From assembly GCA_017615245.1 (NCBI GenBank), contig JAGAAL010000040.1, positions 1 to 64,000 of the forward strand: DNA of 64,000 bases. Direction: 5' to 3'. Shown piece by piece: positions 16,213-24,930 of this stretch. Both the position numbers and the translations under genes were made by a program. Origin of the DNA: Bacteroidaceae bacterium (GTDB lineage Bacteria; Bacteroidota; Bacteroidia; Bacteroidales; Bacteroidaceae). The notes below the pieces were generated by a model. That model had not been told where the DNA came from and ran no database searches. It saw only the letters and a program-made list of their open reading frames with translations. Position 1 is the first letter of the stretch; each line of letters opens with the position of its first letter.

Positions 16213-19200
16213 ATGAAATATCTTCCAACAACCATATATAAACTGGCGATATCTGTTTGGATGTTACTTATCTGCAATGTTACATTTGCGCAAGTTTCCC
16301 GTCTTTATACCACACAATCCGGACTTACTTCGAGCGACATGTATTCCATTTCGATAGATTCGAAAGGATTGGTTTGGATTGCTGGTACAGCGTCTGTAGA
16401 TGTGTTTGATGGAACAAACTTCTATAACATTAGCAAACGGTTCAAAAATTATGACCAAATCAATGCCGTTAAAAGAATTATTGAATATAAGGACGACACG
16501 TATTGGCTGGGCACAAGTAATGGTTTGTTTTTACTGGACGGTCGCACTTGCCATTTGGAGCATAAGATATTGAGCGAGGACGAAGACTCTATCATGGGCT
16601 ATTCCATCAACCATATTGTCGACTACAATCAACCTGGCTTGAAGTTAATTTCTACAGAAGGTAATGGTCTGTATGTATTCAACACAGAAACCCAGACAGT
16701 TGATACCACCCTTACACGCAAACTGCGTAAGATAGCTCCTTATCCTTTCTGCTCACAAGTGTTTATCGATGAAGATGGTTACCTTTGGGGTAGTGTGGTA
16801 TTCCGACAGGTATTTAGGATTAACCTAACTACTATGGAAAAGACCTCTTTTGAGACGACTCCTGATGTGGATCGGATTTTGACATCGAACAACATCAGCC
16901 ATATTATCCAATCCAAAAAGACGAAGAACATCTATTTTGCAACAGGAAACGGCATGTTGGTCTATGACTTTAACCAAAAAATTTTGAGAGCCGCAGCCAA
17001 TGCGTTGGACAACCCTATGCCACTCACAACCTTGTTTGAAGACCAGAATAACCGCATACTTGTCGGCACAGATAATCATGGCTTATGGATGATGATGCGC
17101 AACGAATCATTGATTCCATTTATCAACAATGACCCAAGTATGAATATTGAGTATGCGAAAGTCAGGTCGTTTACTGCCGACAAAGAAGGTAACCTGATTA
17201 TCGGCTTTGCTCAAAAGGGTATTTTTGTTCTTCCACACAATCGGAATGAGATTGGCTATTATTCGTTCTCGCCCAGCAACAATAGGCTGAATGCGACAAG
17301 TGTCACATCCATCGCTTACGATGGACAAGATTTTTGGGTAGGCACAGATGGATGTGGAGTATTCAAGATGGAGGGCCAAAGATATCGTAGCCAACCTCAA
17401 CCTTTTGGTGAAGGGTTGAAATCGTCCCTTGTACAAACCATTGCAATAGACAAACGTAATACTATCTGGGTCGGTACATACGGAGGTGGACTACAATGTT
17501 TGCAAGGCAATAAGTTCGTTACTCCAAATTGGCTTAACCTCCTTTCTGCCTCTTATGTGATGATATTACAATATGATGCAAAGAAGGACTTGCTGTTTGT
17601 TGGGACCAATGGTCAGGGTGTGTTTGCTGTAGACTTAGCCAACCAAAGCATCACTAATCTGTTCTCTACTATGTCTTTCAATGGTTGGATTTATTCTCTT
17701 TATTGCGACGATTATGGAACGCTGTGGATAGGAACTGCCCAAGGTATCTTCGCTTACAATATTGAGGCGAAGAAGGGCGAGGAAATCAAGTTTCCTAAAT
17801 CTGACATCTTGATGCCTCAATGTTTAGCTGTCATGAACAAGACATTGCTGATTGGTACCAACAAGGGGCTTATTTCATATAATATAAAAAATGGGGAATC
17901 ACATGAAGTCTTGAACAACGAAAACGTGAAATCCATTGAAGTGGCCGATAAAGATATTTGGCTGACCACCTCTAAGTCAGTCATCCGTATTGATAAACAA
18001 TCGATGAAATCATACGAGTATTCGTCATTCGAGGGATTCCATATTGGCGAATTCCATCGTAATGCACATTACTTGACTGATTCACACGATATATTGTTTG
18101 GCGGCGATAACGGCATCATTCGCTTCAATGCGATGCTGATGCGTGTTCCAAAGGCATTGACACACGATATCAGTTTTACAGGAGTTAAAGTCAATGGAGT
18201 TCCCGTCTATTACGATGAGCAAAACATGCGAACCATCATGAATGCCAATGTCATCGCCCTGACTGAGCTTACTTTATCGCACGACCAGAATTCTGTGGCT
18301 GTAACATTTGGTGTTGCGGAGTATTCTACTCCTAATCAGATACGTTTCCTGTATTTCCTCGAAGGATATGATCAAAATTGGCATAAAGCCACTAACGAAT
18401 TGGAGGCAAACTACCCAAATTTGCCACCAGGAAACTATACACTACGTGTCAAAGCCTACTTGGAAAATAATGAGCAGTCGGCTATCGAAAAAACGCTGAG
18501 TATTAAGATTCGCCAACCTTGGTACAATACGCTGGCAGCATGGCTCCTCTATTTCATCGTGGCATTTATCCTTATTTATTTCGGCTATCGGATCTATGCA
18601 GAACGTAAGCGCCAGAAGCAATTGCTCATGGAAGCCCGTCAGGAAGAGAACCTAAAGGAAGCCAAACTGAGAATGTTCACCAGCATCGCTCATGAACTCC
18701 GTTCGCCACTGACGATGATTGTGTCACCATTATCACAACTAATGGCGTCGACTTCCGACAAGGGACTGATGGCAATGTACAACGTCATGAAACTCAACTG
18801 CGACCGCTTGATTACTACCGTGAACCAGATTACGGACATCCGTAAAATCGATAATGGTCAGTTCCGTCTCCACTTCTCGAAGGTTAATTTCAAGGATTAC
18901 TCCCAGAATGTGTTCGACTCGTTCTCATCGTATGCAAACGCAAAGAATATCAACTACCAAATTGAACACCAGAACCCTAACGAAGTATTGTGGCTCGATA
19001 AGGTACATTTCGAAAAGATTTTGGCGAATATTCTCTCAAATGCTTTCAAGTTCACCCCTAAAGATGGCAGAATACTTATAAGGACTAAGAGCATTATGGC
19101 CGATGCCACCGAATGGTTGGAAATTAGAATATACAATAGCGGTTCATATATTTCGAAAGAAGACTTGCCACATGTGTTTGAACGATTCTTCCAAGCTAAT

Positions 19201-20271
19201 AGCGCAGAAAACGAGACCGTTGGATCGGGCATTGGATTGAATCTTGTGAATGAACTCGTCCATCTGCATCATGGCATGATATCTGTCCACAATATGGAAC
19301 CAGACGGTGTGGAATTTGTCATGCTGTTCCCTAAACACAAAACACATCTAACAAAAGAGGAATTATCGCCACGTCAAGACGAGGAAAACGATGAACTGCA
19401 ACATGAATTGTTCACAGATATAAAAATGGATGCAGAAGATGAAGATACAGATGATGATACCATTACAAAGAATAAGAAGACTGTATTGATTGTCGATGAC
19501 GATCAAGGGCTGTGTAAATATGTCGCGTCTCAGATTTCCGATAAGTATAATGTCATTATTGCACATAGTGGCAACACTGCTTGGCAGAAGATTCTTACTG
19601 CTCGCCCTGATGCAATTGTGACTGATATCCGCATGCCTAACGGCAACGGTATCGAATTGTGTAAACGTATCAAGGCAAATCCAGAGACAGACAATCTACC
19701 GATTGTGATGCTGACCAGTGAGAACAGCGATTTGGCAGAAATCACAAGTTTGAATCTACAAGTCGACCACTTTATTAGTAAGCCATTCAATGTGCTGAAA
19801 CTGAAAGGAGCTATTGCTCAGGGGCTTAAGGTGAGAGAAAAGATGATGGGTAAATTGCGTCGTAATGAGGTAGATTTTGATTACACAGAACAAACCATCG
19901 ACAGTGCTGACGATAAGTTGTTTGTACGCATCAATGAGAATCTGAAGAAGAATCTAGACGATTCGTCGTTTGGTGTGAACGAGTTAGCCACACTTGTTGG
20001 CATTAGTCGTGTACACCTTAACCGCAAGATGAAAGACCGCTACGGTGTATCACCCAACAATTTTATCCGCTCATATCGTCTGAAGCAAGCAGCCTATCTG
20101 CTGATAAACAATAATGTGAACGTTTCTGAGGTGGCCTATCGAGTAGGCTTCTCATCACATTCACATTTCAGTAATACGTTCCGCGAGTACTTTGGCATGA
20201 CACCCAAAGAGTTTATCGCCTACTACACAGAGCATCCTGACGATGAAACCCTGAAGAAACTGTTGGAGTAA
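16213..20271 (+). CDS. Hybrid two-component system sensor/regulator (HTCS)
   Basis: One-protein signalling system of 1352 residues. It senses a periplasmic ligand, usually a glycan fragment in this family, and regulates transcription through its own DNA-binding domain. In order: signal peptide or first membrane segment (about 8-26); two-component-regulator beta-propeller repeats (about 30-690) such as GLVWIAGT and NTIWVGTYGGGLQC; Y_Y_Y domain (about 700-765); membrane helix (773-795, TLAAWLLYFIVAFILIYFGY); histidine kinase with H827 in SIAHELRSPL; ATPase N-box NILSNAFKF and GSGIGLNLV; receiver with D1138 in VTDIRMPNGNG; and AraC-type HTH (about 1255-1340). HTCS genes usually sit beside SusC/SusD polysaccharide loci, but none is present here. 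The only obvious target is the divergent secreted protein. Confidence 0.95.
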   Translation: MKYLPTTIYKLAISVWMLLICNVTFAQVSRLYTTQSGLTSSDMYSISIDSKGLVWIAGTASVDVFDGTNFYNISKRFKNYDQINAVKRIIEYKDDTYWLGTSNGLFLLDGRTCHLEHKILSEDEDSIMGYSINHIVDYNQPGLKLISTEGNGLYVFNTETQTVDTTLTRKLRKIAPYPFCSQVFIDEDGYLWGSVVFRQVFRINLTTMEKTSFETTPDVDRILTSNNISHIIQSKKTKNIYFATGNGMLVYDFNQKILRAAANALDNPMPLTTLFEDQNNRILVGTDNHGLWMMMRNESLIPFINNDPSMNIEYAKVRSFTADKEGNLIIGFAQKGIFVLPHNRNEIGYYSFSPSNNRLNATSVTSIAYDGQDFWVGTDGCGVFKMEGQRYRSQPQPFGEGLKSSLVQTIAIDKRNTIWVGTYGGGLQCLQGNKFVTPNWLNLLSASYVMILQYDAKKDLLFVGTNGQGVFAVDLANQSITNLFSTMSFNGWIYSLYCDDYGTLWIGTAQGIFAYNIEAKKGEEIKFPKSDILMPQCLAVMNKTLLIGTNKGLISYNIKNGESHEVLNNENVKSIEVADKDIWLTTSKSVIRIDKQSMKSYEYSSFEGFHIGEFHRNAHYLTDSHDILFGGDNGIIRFNAMLMRVPKALTHDISFTGVKVNGVPVYYDEQNMRTIMNANVIALTELTLSHDQNSVAVTFGVAEYSTPNQIRFLYFLEGYDQNWHKATNELEANYPNLPPGNYTLRVKAYLENNEQSAIEKTLSIKIRQPWYNTLAAWLLYFIVAFILIYFGYRIYAERKRQKQLLMEARQEENLKEAKLRMFTSIAHELRSPLTMIVSPLSQLMASTSDKGLMAMYNVMKLNCDRLITTVNQITDIRKIDNGQFRLHFSKVNFKDYSQNVFDSFSSYANAKNINYQIEHQNPNEVLWLDKVHFEKILANILSNAFKFTPKDGRILIRTKSIMADATEWLEIRIYNSGSYISKEDLPHVFERFFQANSAENETVGSGIGLNLVNELVHLHHGMISVHNMEPDGVEFVMLFPKHKTHLTKEELSPRQDEENDELQHELFTDIKMDAEDEDTDDDTITKNKKTVLIVDDDQGLCKYVASQISDKYNVIIAHSGNTAWQKILTARPDAIVTDIRMPNGNGIELCKRIKANPETDNLPIVMLTSENSDLAEITSLNLQVDHFISKPFNVLKLKGAIAQGLKVREKMMGKLRRNEVDFDYTEQTIDSADDKLFVRINENLKKNLDDSSFGVNELATLVGISRVHLNRKMKDRYGVSPNNFIRSYRLKQAAYLLINNNVNVSEVAYRVGFSSHSHFSNTFREYFGMTPKEFIAYYTEHPDDETLKKLLE

Positions 20272-20278
20272 ACTGGTG

Positions 20279-20479
20279 TTACTTCTTGTAGCTTCTATAA
20301 ATTGTAATGCTAAACCAAATAATTGCTAGCACAAATACGGCAGCATACAGATAGAGCGAAGAATCGTGCAAAACTGATGCTGCCCATATTGTTGCACCCA
20401 GACAGATAATGAGGAACACCAACGAGGTGAACATCAGTATCTTCTGCGACTTTTGTAAAAAGTTCTGTAGTTTACTCAT
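20279..20479 (-). CDS. Small two-helix membrane protein
   Basis: Sixty-six residues with two hydrophobic helices (about 14-34 and 41-61) joined by a short polar loop, ending in basic YRSYKK. The family is not recognised. It starts 29 bp after cysS on the same strand, so it is probably co-transcribed. It ends 7 bp from the convergent hybrid sensor gene. Confidence 0.6.
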   Translation of the reverse strand: MSKLQNFLQKSQKILMFTSLVFLIICLGATIWAASVLHDSSLYLYAAVFVLAIIWFSITIYRSYKK

Positions 20480-20508
20480 AACTATTTGAGGTCAAGGGGG
20501 GATAACGG

Positions 20509-22020
20509 TTATTTATTCAGCTTCCATGTGAAGCCGTCTTTCGTATCTTTCACTTCAAAACCAAGCGCAGCCAACTGGTCGCGAATCATATCACTCGTAG
20601 CCCAGTCTTTATTAGCTTTGGCTTTCATTCGTTGCTCCAGTAACATGTCAACCACTTTCCCAAATGCTTCTTCGCGTGCCTCACTACCACCATTACCTCC
20701 TACGGCTACTTTCAGTCCTAAAAGGTCGAATGCAAAGAGTTCGAATGTCTTTGTAAGTGCGTTGAGCACATCGACTGTGATGGTGGCTTTCTTATCAACA
20801 ATCTGATTAATAATACGAGTGGCATCGAACAGATGACTGATGACAATTGGTGTATTGAAGTCGTCATTGAGTGCTTCGTAACACTGCTGGCGCAGATTGT
20901 CAACATAATCCATTCCTACGGTTCCATCAATCGCAGGCTGAATCGATTTCAATGCCTTGTGGGCATCTATCAGTCGCTCCAATCCCTTTTCTGCAGAGAT
21001 GAGAGCATCGTTGCTGAAGTCAACTGTGCTGCGATAGTGAGCCTGAAGGATGAAGAAGCGGATGGTCATCGGTGCGTATGCCTGTACCAGCATTTCATTG
21101 CCGTCCTTATCCTTATGGCTACCATCGAAGAACTCCTGCAAGGTTATGAAATTGCCCAAACTCTTACCCATTTTCTGACCATTGATGGTAATCATGTTGT
21201 TATGAATCCAATAATGAACCATTTGGTCACCTTGACTAGCTACAGCCTGTGCTATTTCACATTCGTGATGTGGGAAGATGAGATCCATACCTCCTCCATG
21301 AATATCGAAATGGCTACCTAAGTACTTACGCCCCATAGCCGTACATTCGCAATGCCATCCAGGGAAACCATCGCTCCACTTCGAAGGCCAGCGCATGATA
21401 TGTTCAGGCTGGGCTTTCTTCCATAGGGCAAAATCTGCCTGATTCTTCTTCTCGCCCACACCTGCTAACTCACGTGAGTTATTGATGATATCATCGAGAT
21501 TGCGACCTGAAAGCACCCCGTATTTATGCTTCTTGTTGTAAGCCTCAACATCAAAATAGACAGAGCCATTCGATTCGTAGGCAAACCCATTGTCCAGTAT
21601 TTCCTGAACCAACTGCTCCTGCTCAATGATATGTCCTGTGGCATGAGGTTCAATTGACGGAGGAAGCACATTAAGCGCTGCCATCGCATCGTGAAAACGA
21701 TTGGTATAATACTGGGCAACCTCCATTGGCTCCAACTGTTCCAATCGTGCCTTCTTTGCTATCTTGTCCTCACCCTCGTCTGCATCGTGCTCCAAATGCC
21801 CTACATCAGTAATGTTGCGCACATAACGCACCTTATATCCTAAATGACGCAGGTAACGGAAAACTATGTCAAACGTGATGGCTGGGCGAGCATGTCCCAA
21901 ATGGGCATCTCCATACACAGTTGGTCCGCACACATACATCCCCACATGGGGGGCATTCAGTGGGCGAAATAACTCTTTCTGACGGGTCAGGGTATTGTAC
22001 ACCAATAAGTTTTGTTCCAT
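20509..22020 (-). CDS. cysS: Cysteine--tRNA ligase
   Basis: Charges tRNA-Cys in the cytoplasm. The class I synthetase has 503 residues. [15 protein letters not shown] carries the zinc ligand C31 and the HIGH motif (HLGH, 40-43). WHCECTAMG and HHECEIAQ supply further zinc ligands, and KMGKSLGN is the KMSKS loop. The C-terminal anticodon-binding domain ends [14 protein letters not shown]. The ATG at 22018-22020 gives the usual N-terminus. A -7 box at 22042-22049 and a heptamer array lie just upstream. Confidence 0.97.
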   Translation of the reverse strand: MEQNLLVYNTLTRQKELFRPLNAPHVGMYVCGPTVYGDAHLGHARPAITFDIVFRYLRHLGYKVRYVRNITDVGHLEHDADEGEDKIAKKARLEQLEPMEVAQYYTNRFHDAMAALNVLPPSIEPHATGHIIEQEQLVQEILDNGFAYESNGSVYFDVEAYNKKHKYGVLSGRNLDDIINNSRELAGVGEKKNQADFALWKKAQPEHIMRWPSKWSDGFPGWHCECTAMGRKYLGSHFDIHGGGMDLIFPHHECEIAQAVASQGDQMVHYWIHNNMITINGQKMGKSLGNFITLQEFFDGSHKDKDGNEMLVQAYAPMTIRFFILQAHYRSTVDFSNDALISAEKGLERLIDAHKALKSIQPAIDGTVGMDYVDNLRQQCYEALNDDFNTPIVISHLFDATRIINQIVDKKATITVDVLNALTKTFELFAFDLLGLKVAVGGNGGSEAREEAFGKVVDMLLEQRMKAKANKDWATSDMIRDQLAALGFEVKDTKDGFTWKLNK

Positions 22021-22041
22021 AAGCTTAAACTAATTTGGGTG

Positions 22042-22049
22042 CAAAGGTA
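22042..22049 (-). promoter_or_regulatory. -7 element of the cysS promoter
   Basis: The minus strand reads TACCTTTG, 21 bp before the start codon. The -33 position (about 22070) lies inside the adjacent heptamer array. Confidence 0.65.
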
Positions 22050-22055
22050 CAAATT

Positions 22056-22083
22056 ATTTACGATTTACGATTTACGATTTACG
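22056..22083. repeat. Four exact ATTTACG heptamers
   Basis: ATTTACG is repeated four times without error, directly upstream of the cysS -7 element. The rest of the 480-bp interval 22021-22500 holds an unassigned AT-rich stretch (22090-22310), a 23-nt periodic block (22340-22431) and a terminator. Confidence 0.85.
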
Positions 22084-22339
22084 ATTTTTCTACCGTTATC
22101 CTGTCATTTTCCCGCTTGTCTCTATCTATTTTGTTTCAGTTGTTTCAGTTTCAGTTTTTTCTGTGAGCTATTACCAACTACTGGAAGAAAACATAGATAA
22201 TAGAATTTATTATATATTAATAATATATAATAAAATTTTTGTTACGAACCTTTGTCGTGCTCATGAGAAAACTGAAATCTGAAATCTGAATCACATATTA
22301 TGTACGTTCTTGCTCTAAAAAATGAATGAATGAGTTGAC

Positions 22340-22431
22340 GAAGCGGGCAAGTGAACCTGCATTTGCACCCTCGAGGAGCCTACACTTGCACAATCCTGGG
22401 CAGCGCACGTGCATCCTCCAGAGGCGGCAAA
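22340..22431. repeat. 23-nt periodic GC-rich block
   Basis: Cores GCATTTGC, ACACTTGCA and GCACGTGCA recur exactly every 23 nt, with TTGCAC at 22363 and 22386 and GTGCAT at 22409. A weaker fourth unit lies at 22340-22362. GC-rich and partly self-complementary, it could be a structured RNA 3' region of the DUF4890 transcript or a protein-binding array. A 38-codon frame on the minus strand (starting near 22413) also crosses it. Confidence 0.55.
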
Positions 22432-22458
22432 AAAAAAGCCGATGCTGTTTGCATCGGC
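22429..22458 (-). terminator. Strong terminator after the DUF4890 gene
   Basis: On the minus strand a perfect 8-bp stem (GCCGATGC with GCATCGGC, 5-nt loop, 22458-22438) is followed by nine T. It lies 42 bp after the stop codon of the gene at 22501-23022. Confidence 0.9.
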
Positions 22459-22500
22459 ACGTTCAAAGATTTCTTTGAGTGAATTATACTTATTGAGTTA

Positions 22501-23022
22501 TTATTGCTGACCACCGCCTGGGAAGCCACCGCCAAAGCCGCCACCGAAGCCACCTTGACCACCCTGAGGACGCTGTCCTTGTGGACGCTGTCCCTGAGGA
22601 CCACCTTGGCCACCGCCGCCCATGCCTTGGAACTGACGACGACGCTCTGCCTGAGCTGTTTCATACTTCTTGAACTGATCCTCTGTGAGAACACCCTTCA
22701 AGAACTTGTTCTGAGCTTCCTGACGCTCCTGCATCTGCTTCTGCATAGCCTGCATGTCCATCTGACCACCACCTTGGCCGCCCTGCATCATCTTCTGCAT
22801 TTGCTCCATCTGAGCCTTTGACTGCTCTACATAGTAGTCTTTAACCTTCTTGTACTGCTCATCGTTGAGTTCACAAGTGGTCTTCAACTGGTCTGCCTGA
22901 CGCTTAGCCATGTCTTCAGGATTGAACTGTCCCATACCGCCACCAAAGCCACCTTGAGGAGCCTGTGCGAAACTGCATGTAGTAATCATCATTGCTACGA
23001 GTGCGAAAACTAATTTCTTCAT
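22501..23022 (-). CDS. DUF4890-like exported protein with Gly-rich tail
   Basis: Exported protein of 173 residues. A signal peptide (to about residue 20) is followed by a helical, Met/Gln-rich domain (45-130) with LKTTCELNDEQYKKVKDYY and LKGVLTEDQFKKYETAQAERR. This helix pattern is seen in DUF4890 and distantly in Spy/CpxP-type periplasmic proteins. The tail (132-173) is Gly/Gln-rich and ends GGFGGGFGGGFPGGGQQ. A chaperone-like or stress role is only a guess from fold resemblance. Transcription ends at the strong hairpin downstream. The tail composition recalls that of the CotH protein at 58217-60028. Confidence 0.7.
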   Translation of the reverse strand: MKKLVFALVAMMITTCSFAQAPQGGFGGGMGQFNPEDMAKRQADQLKTTCELNDEQYKKVKDYYVEQSKAQMEQMQKMMQGGQGGGQMDMQAMQKQMQERQEAQNKFLKGVLTEDQFKKYETAQAERRRQFQGMGGGGQGGPQGQRPQGQRPQGGQGGFGGGFGGGFPGGGQQ

Positions 23023-23245
23023 ACGTAATGTAATTTTTTAATTTGTTTGTTAATAATGAATATTCCTTTTTCTACAATTTTGTGATTCTTCAACCCTTCA
23101 ATTATTCTTCAACTTCATGCTTTTGACCACCGAAACATGAAAAGGTTTAAAACGAATTAAAAAATTTTTTTGCCATGTCCGAAGGTCCTCTATATATTAA
23201 AAATTGCTGAAGATATACCTCTTTTCGGAAAAACTCAAGAAAAAC

Positions 23246-23277
23246 TTTGGCTATTCTCGCAATTTGCACTATCTTTG
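23246..23277 (+). promoter_or_regulatory. Consensus promoter of the kinase-peptidase-PqqD-ABC cassette
   Basis: TTTG at 23246-23249, a 20-bp spacer and TATCTTTG at 23270-23277 match the consensus exactly. Transcription should start near 23284, leaving only about 10 nt before the ATG at 23295. Confidence 0.8.
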
Positions 23278-23294
23278 CACCCTAATTGAACAAT

Positions 23295-24155
23295 ATGAAA
23301 GAAATATATTATAAGGTGGCAGGTCATGTCTTTGCATTGGAAACGGTTGGTAACGAGAGCATTGAGCTTGATCTCTGGCAATATGAGCCGTTTGTTACTG
23401 ATCCGACTGACGATGTGGTGTTTCGTCTCAAACTCAGCTCAACACCGATTGACATGGACAACTTCAATATGGAAGTGGTTCAAGAGGACGAAGGGCAGTC
23501 AATCAATGCTGGACATATCGACGAACATCCTTGCTTTCAGTTTTTCCTGCATGGGAAACTGAAGGGTGTACTCCTATGTAGCAAAGACTATCAACAGGGC
23601 GAAATCTATGCTGAGGATTGTAATTTGTTTGGAGTTAACAATGCGCTGATGGTAATGTATGCATTAGCCACTTCCAACAAACTTACGGCATTGTTCCACT
23701 CGTCGGTAGTCAGTTATCGGGACAGGGCATACATGTTCTTGGGGCCAAGTGGCACTGGCAAGAGTACTCATTCCAAATTATGGCTTCAGTATATCGAGGG
23801 TACGGAATTGGTGAATGATGATAACCCCGTGGTGAGAATCCTTAATGATGGCACTATTTGGGTTTATGGTTCACCTTGGAGTGGTAAGACGCATTGTTAT
23901 CGCAATGTGAGCTATCCGTTAGGAGCAATCGTTCTGCTGGCTCAGGCACCAGCAAACATCATTCGACGTCTCAAACCGATTGAAGCTTATGCCGCCCTTA
24001 TGATGTCCATCTCAGGCAAGCGTTGGGATAGTCGATTGGCAGAAGGACTGCATGAGACAGAAAACCTGATTGCTACTCATGCTCCGATGTGGCATTTAGA
24101 TTGTCTGCCTGACGAGGAGGCTGCGAGGGTATGCTGTGAAACAGTTGTGAGTTGA
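23295..24155 (+). CDS. HPr kinase/PEPCK-like P-loop protein
   Basis: P-loop protein of 286 residues related to the C-terminal domain of HPr serine kinases. Homologues in lasso-peptide clusters phosphorylate the precursor peptide. The Walker A motif is GPSGTGKST at about 150-158, followed by the acidic LVNDDNPVVR and GSPWSGKTHCYRN. The N-terminal 130 residues match no HPr kinase domain that I recognise. A TTG at 23286 extends the frame by three codons, but it lies at the predicted transcription start, so the ATG at 23295 is preferred. First gene of a four-gene operon with a peptidase, a PqqD-like protein and an exporter. The substrate is unknown. Confidence 0.8.
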   Translation: MKEIYYKVAGHVFALETVGNESIELDLWQYEPFVTDPTDDVVFRLKLSSTPIDMDNFNMEVVQEDEGQSINAGHIDEHPCFQFFLHGKLKGVLLCSKDYQQGEIYAEDCNLFGVNNALMVMYALATSNKLTALFHSSVVSYRDRAYMFLGPSGTGKSTHSKLWLQYIEGTELVNDDNPVVRILNDGTIWVYGSPWSGKTHCYRNVSYPLGAIVLLAQAPANIIRRLKPIEAYAALMMSISGKRWDSRLAEGLHETENLIATHAPMWHLDCLPDEEAARVCCETVVS

Positions 24156-24178
24156 AAAGTTAAAGGTGAAAAGATGAG
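24151..24178. repeat. Heptamer-type spacer in the cassette
   Basis: GTTGAAA, AGTTAAA, GGTGAAA and AGATGAG run between the kinase-like and peptidase genes. The array overlaps the kinase stop codon and ends three bases before the next ATG. Confidence 0.45.
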
Positions 24179-24181
24179 GTA

Positions 24182-24655
24182 ATGGAAACGACGATCAAGA
24201 CAATGTATGGGGATATGCTCATCCATGAGTCAATTGCTTTGCTGCAGGAAGGACGCCGGGTGGTACTGGCTGTAAAAGGCAGCAGCATGCATCCATTCAT
24301 TCTTGGGGGCAAGGAGAGCGTGGAGCTTGTCAAGCCTCAGTCGGCATTGAAAGTAGGTGATGTGGTACTGGCTTGGGTAAATGGAACACATTATGTGATA
24401 CATCGTATCATTGACATCGAAGGTAGTTGGGTGAGGCTGATGGGCGACGGAAACAGTAGCGGTGTTGAACAATGTGGGGTGGACGAAGTGGCGGCGGTTG
24501 CTGAATATGTCATCGCTCCAAATGGTAAGCGTCGATACCTATATTCGGAAAAAAGGCTTCGCTTTGCTCGGCTGTGGAACAAATTGCTACCTGTGAGGCG
24601 TTGGATTCTGGCCATCTATCGTAGAACATTATTAAAAATGAATTTCGTAATATGA
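24182..24655 (+). CDS. S24/S26-family peptidase, Ser-His type
   Basis: Signal-peptidase-like protein of 157 residues. KGSSMHPF carries the presumed nucleophile S35. VGDVVLAW (59-65) and the box YVIHRI with H74 follow, then GDGN (88-91). Bacterial leader peptidases have lysine where H74 stands; the ER/archaeal/SipW branch uses histidine, so this looks like a Ser-His enzyme. There is no clear N-terminal membrane anchor. The C-terminal LLPVRRWILAIYRRTLL is basic and amphipathic and may bind the membrane. Placed between a kinase-like and a PqqD-like gene, it may cleave a leader peptide before export. The last 4 nt overlap the next gene. Confidence 0.78.
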   Translation: METTIKTMYGDMLIHESIALLQEGRRVVLAVKGSSMHPFILGGKESVELVKPQSALKVGDVVLAWVNGTHYVIHRIIDIEGSWVRLMGDGNSSGVEQCGVDEVAAVAEYVIAPNGKRRYLYSEKRLRFARLWNKLLPVRRWILAIYRRTLLKMNFVI

Positions 24656-24924
24656 AACTGAAAAATGGATTTGTACTGCGCGAAGTGTGCGGCGAGAAAG
24701 TAATTGTAGGCGAAGGTGCCGAGACCGTTAATTTTGGGAAACTGATCAGCCTGAACGAAACTGCTGCTGTGCTATGGAATAAAGCATTGGAATTGGGCAA
24801 CTTCACTGTAGAGCAGTTGGCAGATGCACTGACGGAGGAGTATGAAGTAAACCGTGAGCAGGCACTCAGCGACGTAAAGAAACTGACAGAAGGTTGGCAG
24901 GAAGCAGGATTGGTGGAGAGTTGA
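24652..24924 (+). CDS. PqqD-like peptide-recognition protein
   Basis: Ninety-residue PqqD-fold protein (RiPP recognition element). Such proteins bind the leader of a ribosomal peptide precursor and deliver it to modifying enzymes. Typical features are the N-terminal strands (GFVLREVCGEKVIVGEG), the LISLNETAAVLWNKA helix, the QLADALTEEYEV helix and the C-terminal DVKKLTEGWQEAGLVE helix. The start codon overlaps the peptidase stop (ATGA), and the ABC transporter starts 6 bp after its stop. Confidence 0.88.
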   Translation: MKLKNGFVLREVCGEKVIVGEGAETVNFGKLISLNETAAVLWNKALELGNFTVEQLADALTEEYEVNREQALSDVKKLTEGWQEAGLVES

Positions 24925-24930
24925 TAGGTC

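Noticed and set aside
20486..20806. Plus-strand frame opposite the end of cysS
   Set aside because: Shadow of the cysS coding sequence without recognisable domain.
22297..22413. 38-codon Cys-rich frame on the minus strand
   Set aside because: It coincides with 23-nt periodic DNA and lies beyond a strong terminator, so coding is doubtful; kept only as a repeat feature.
23295..24155. True HPr kinase/phosphorylase of carbon regulation
   Set aside because: No HPr-kinase N-terminal domain, no ptsH nearby, and the operon context is peptide processing and export.
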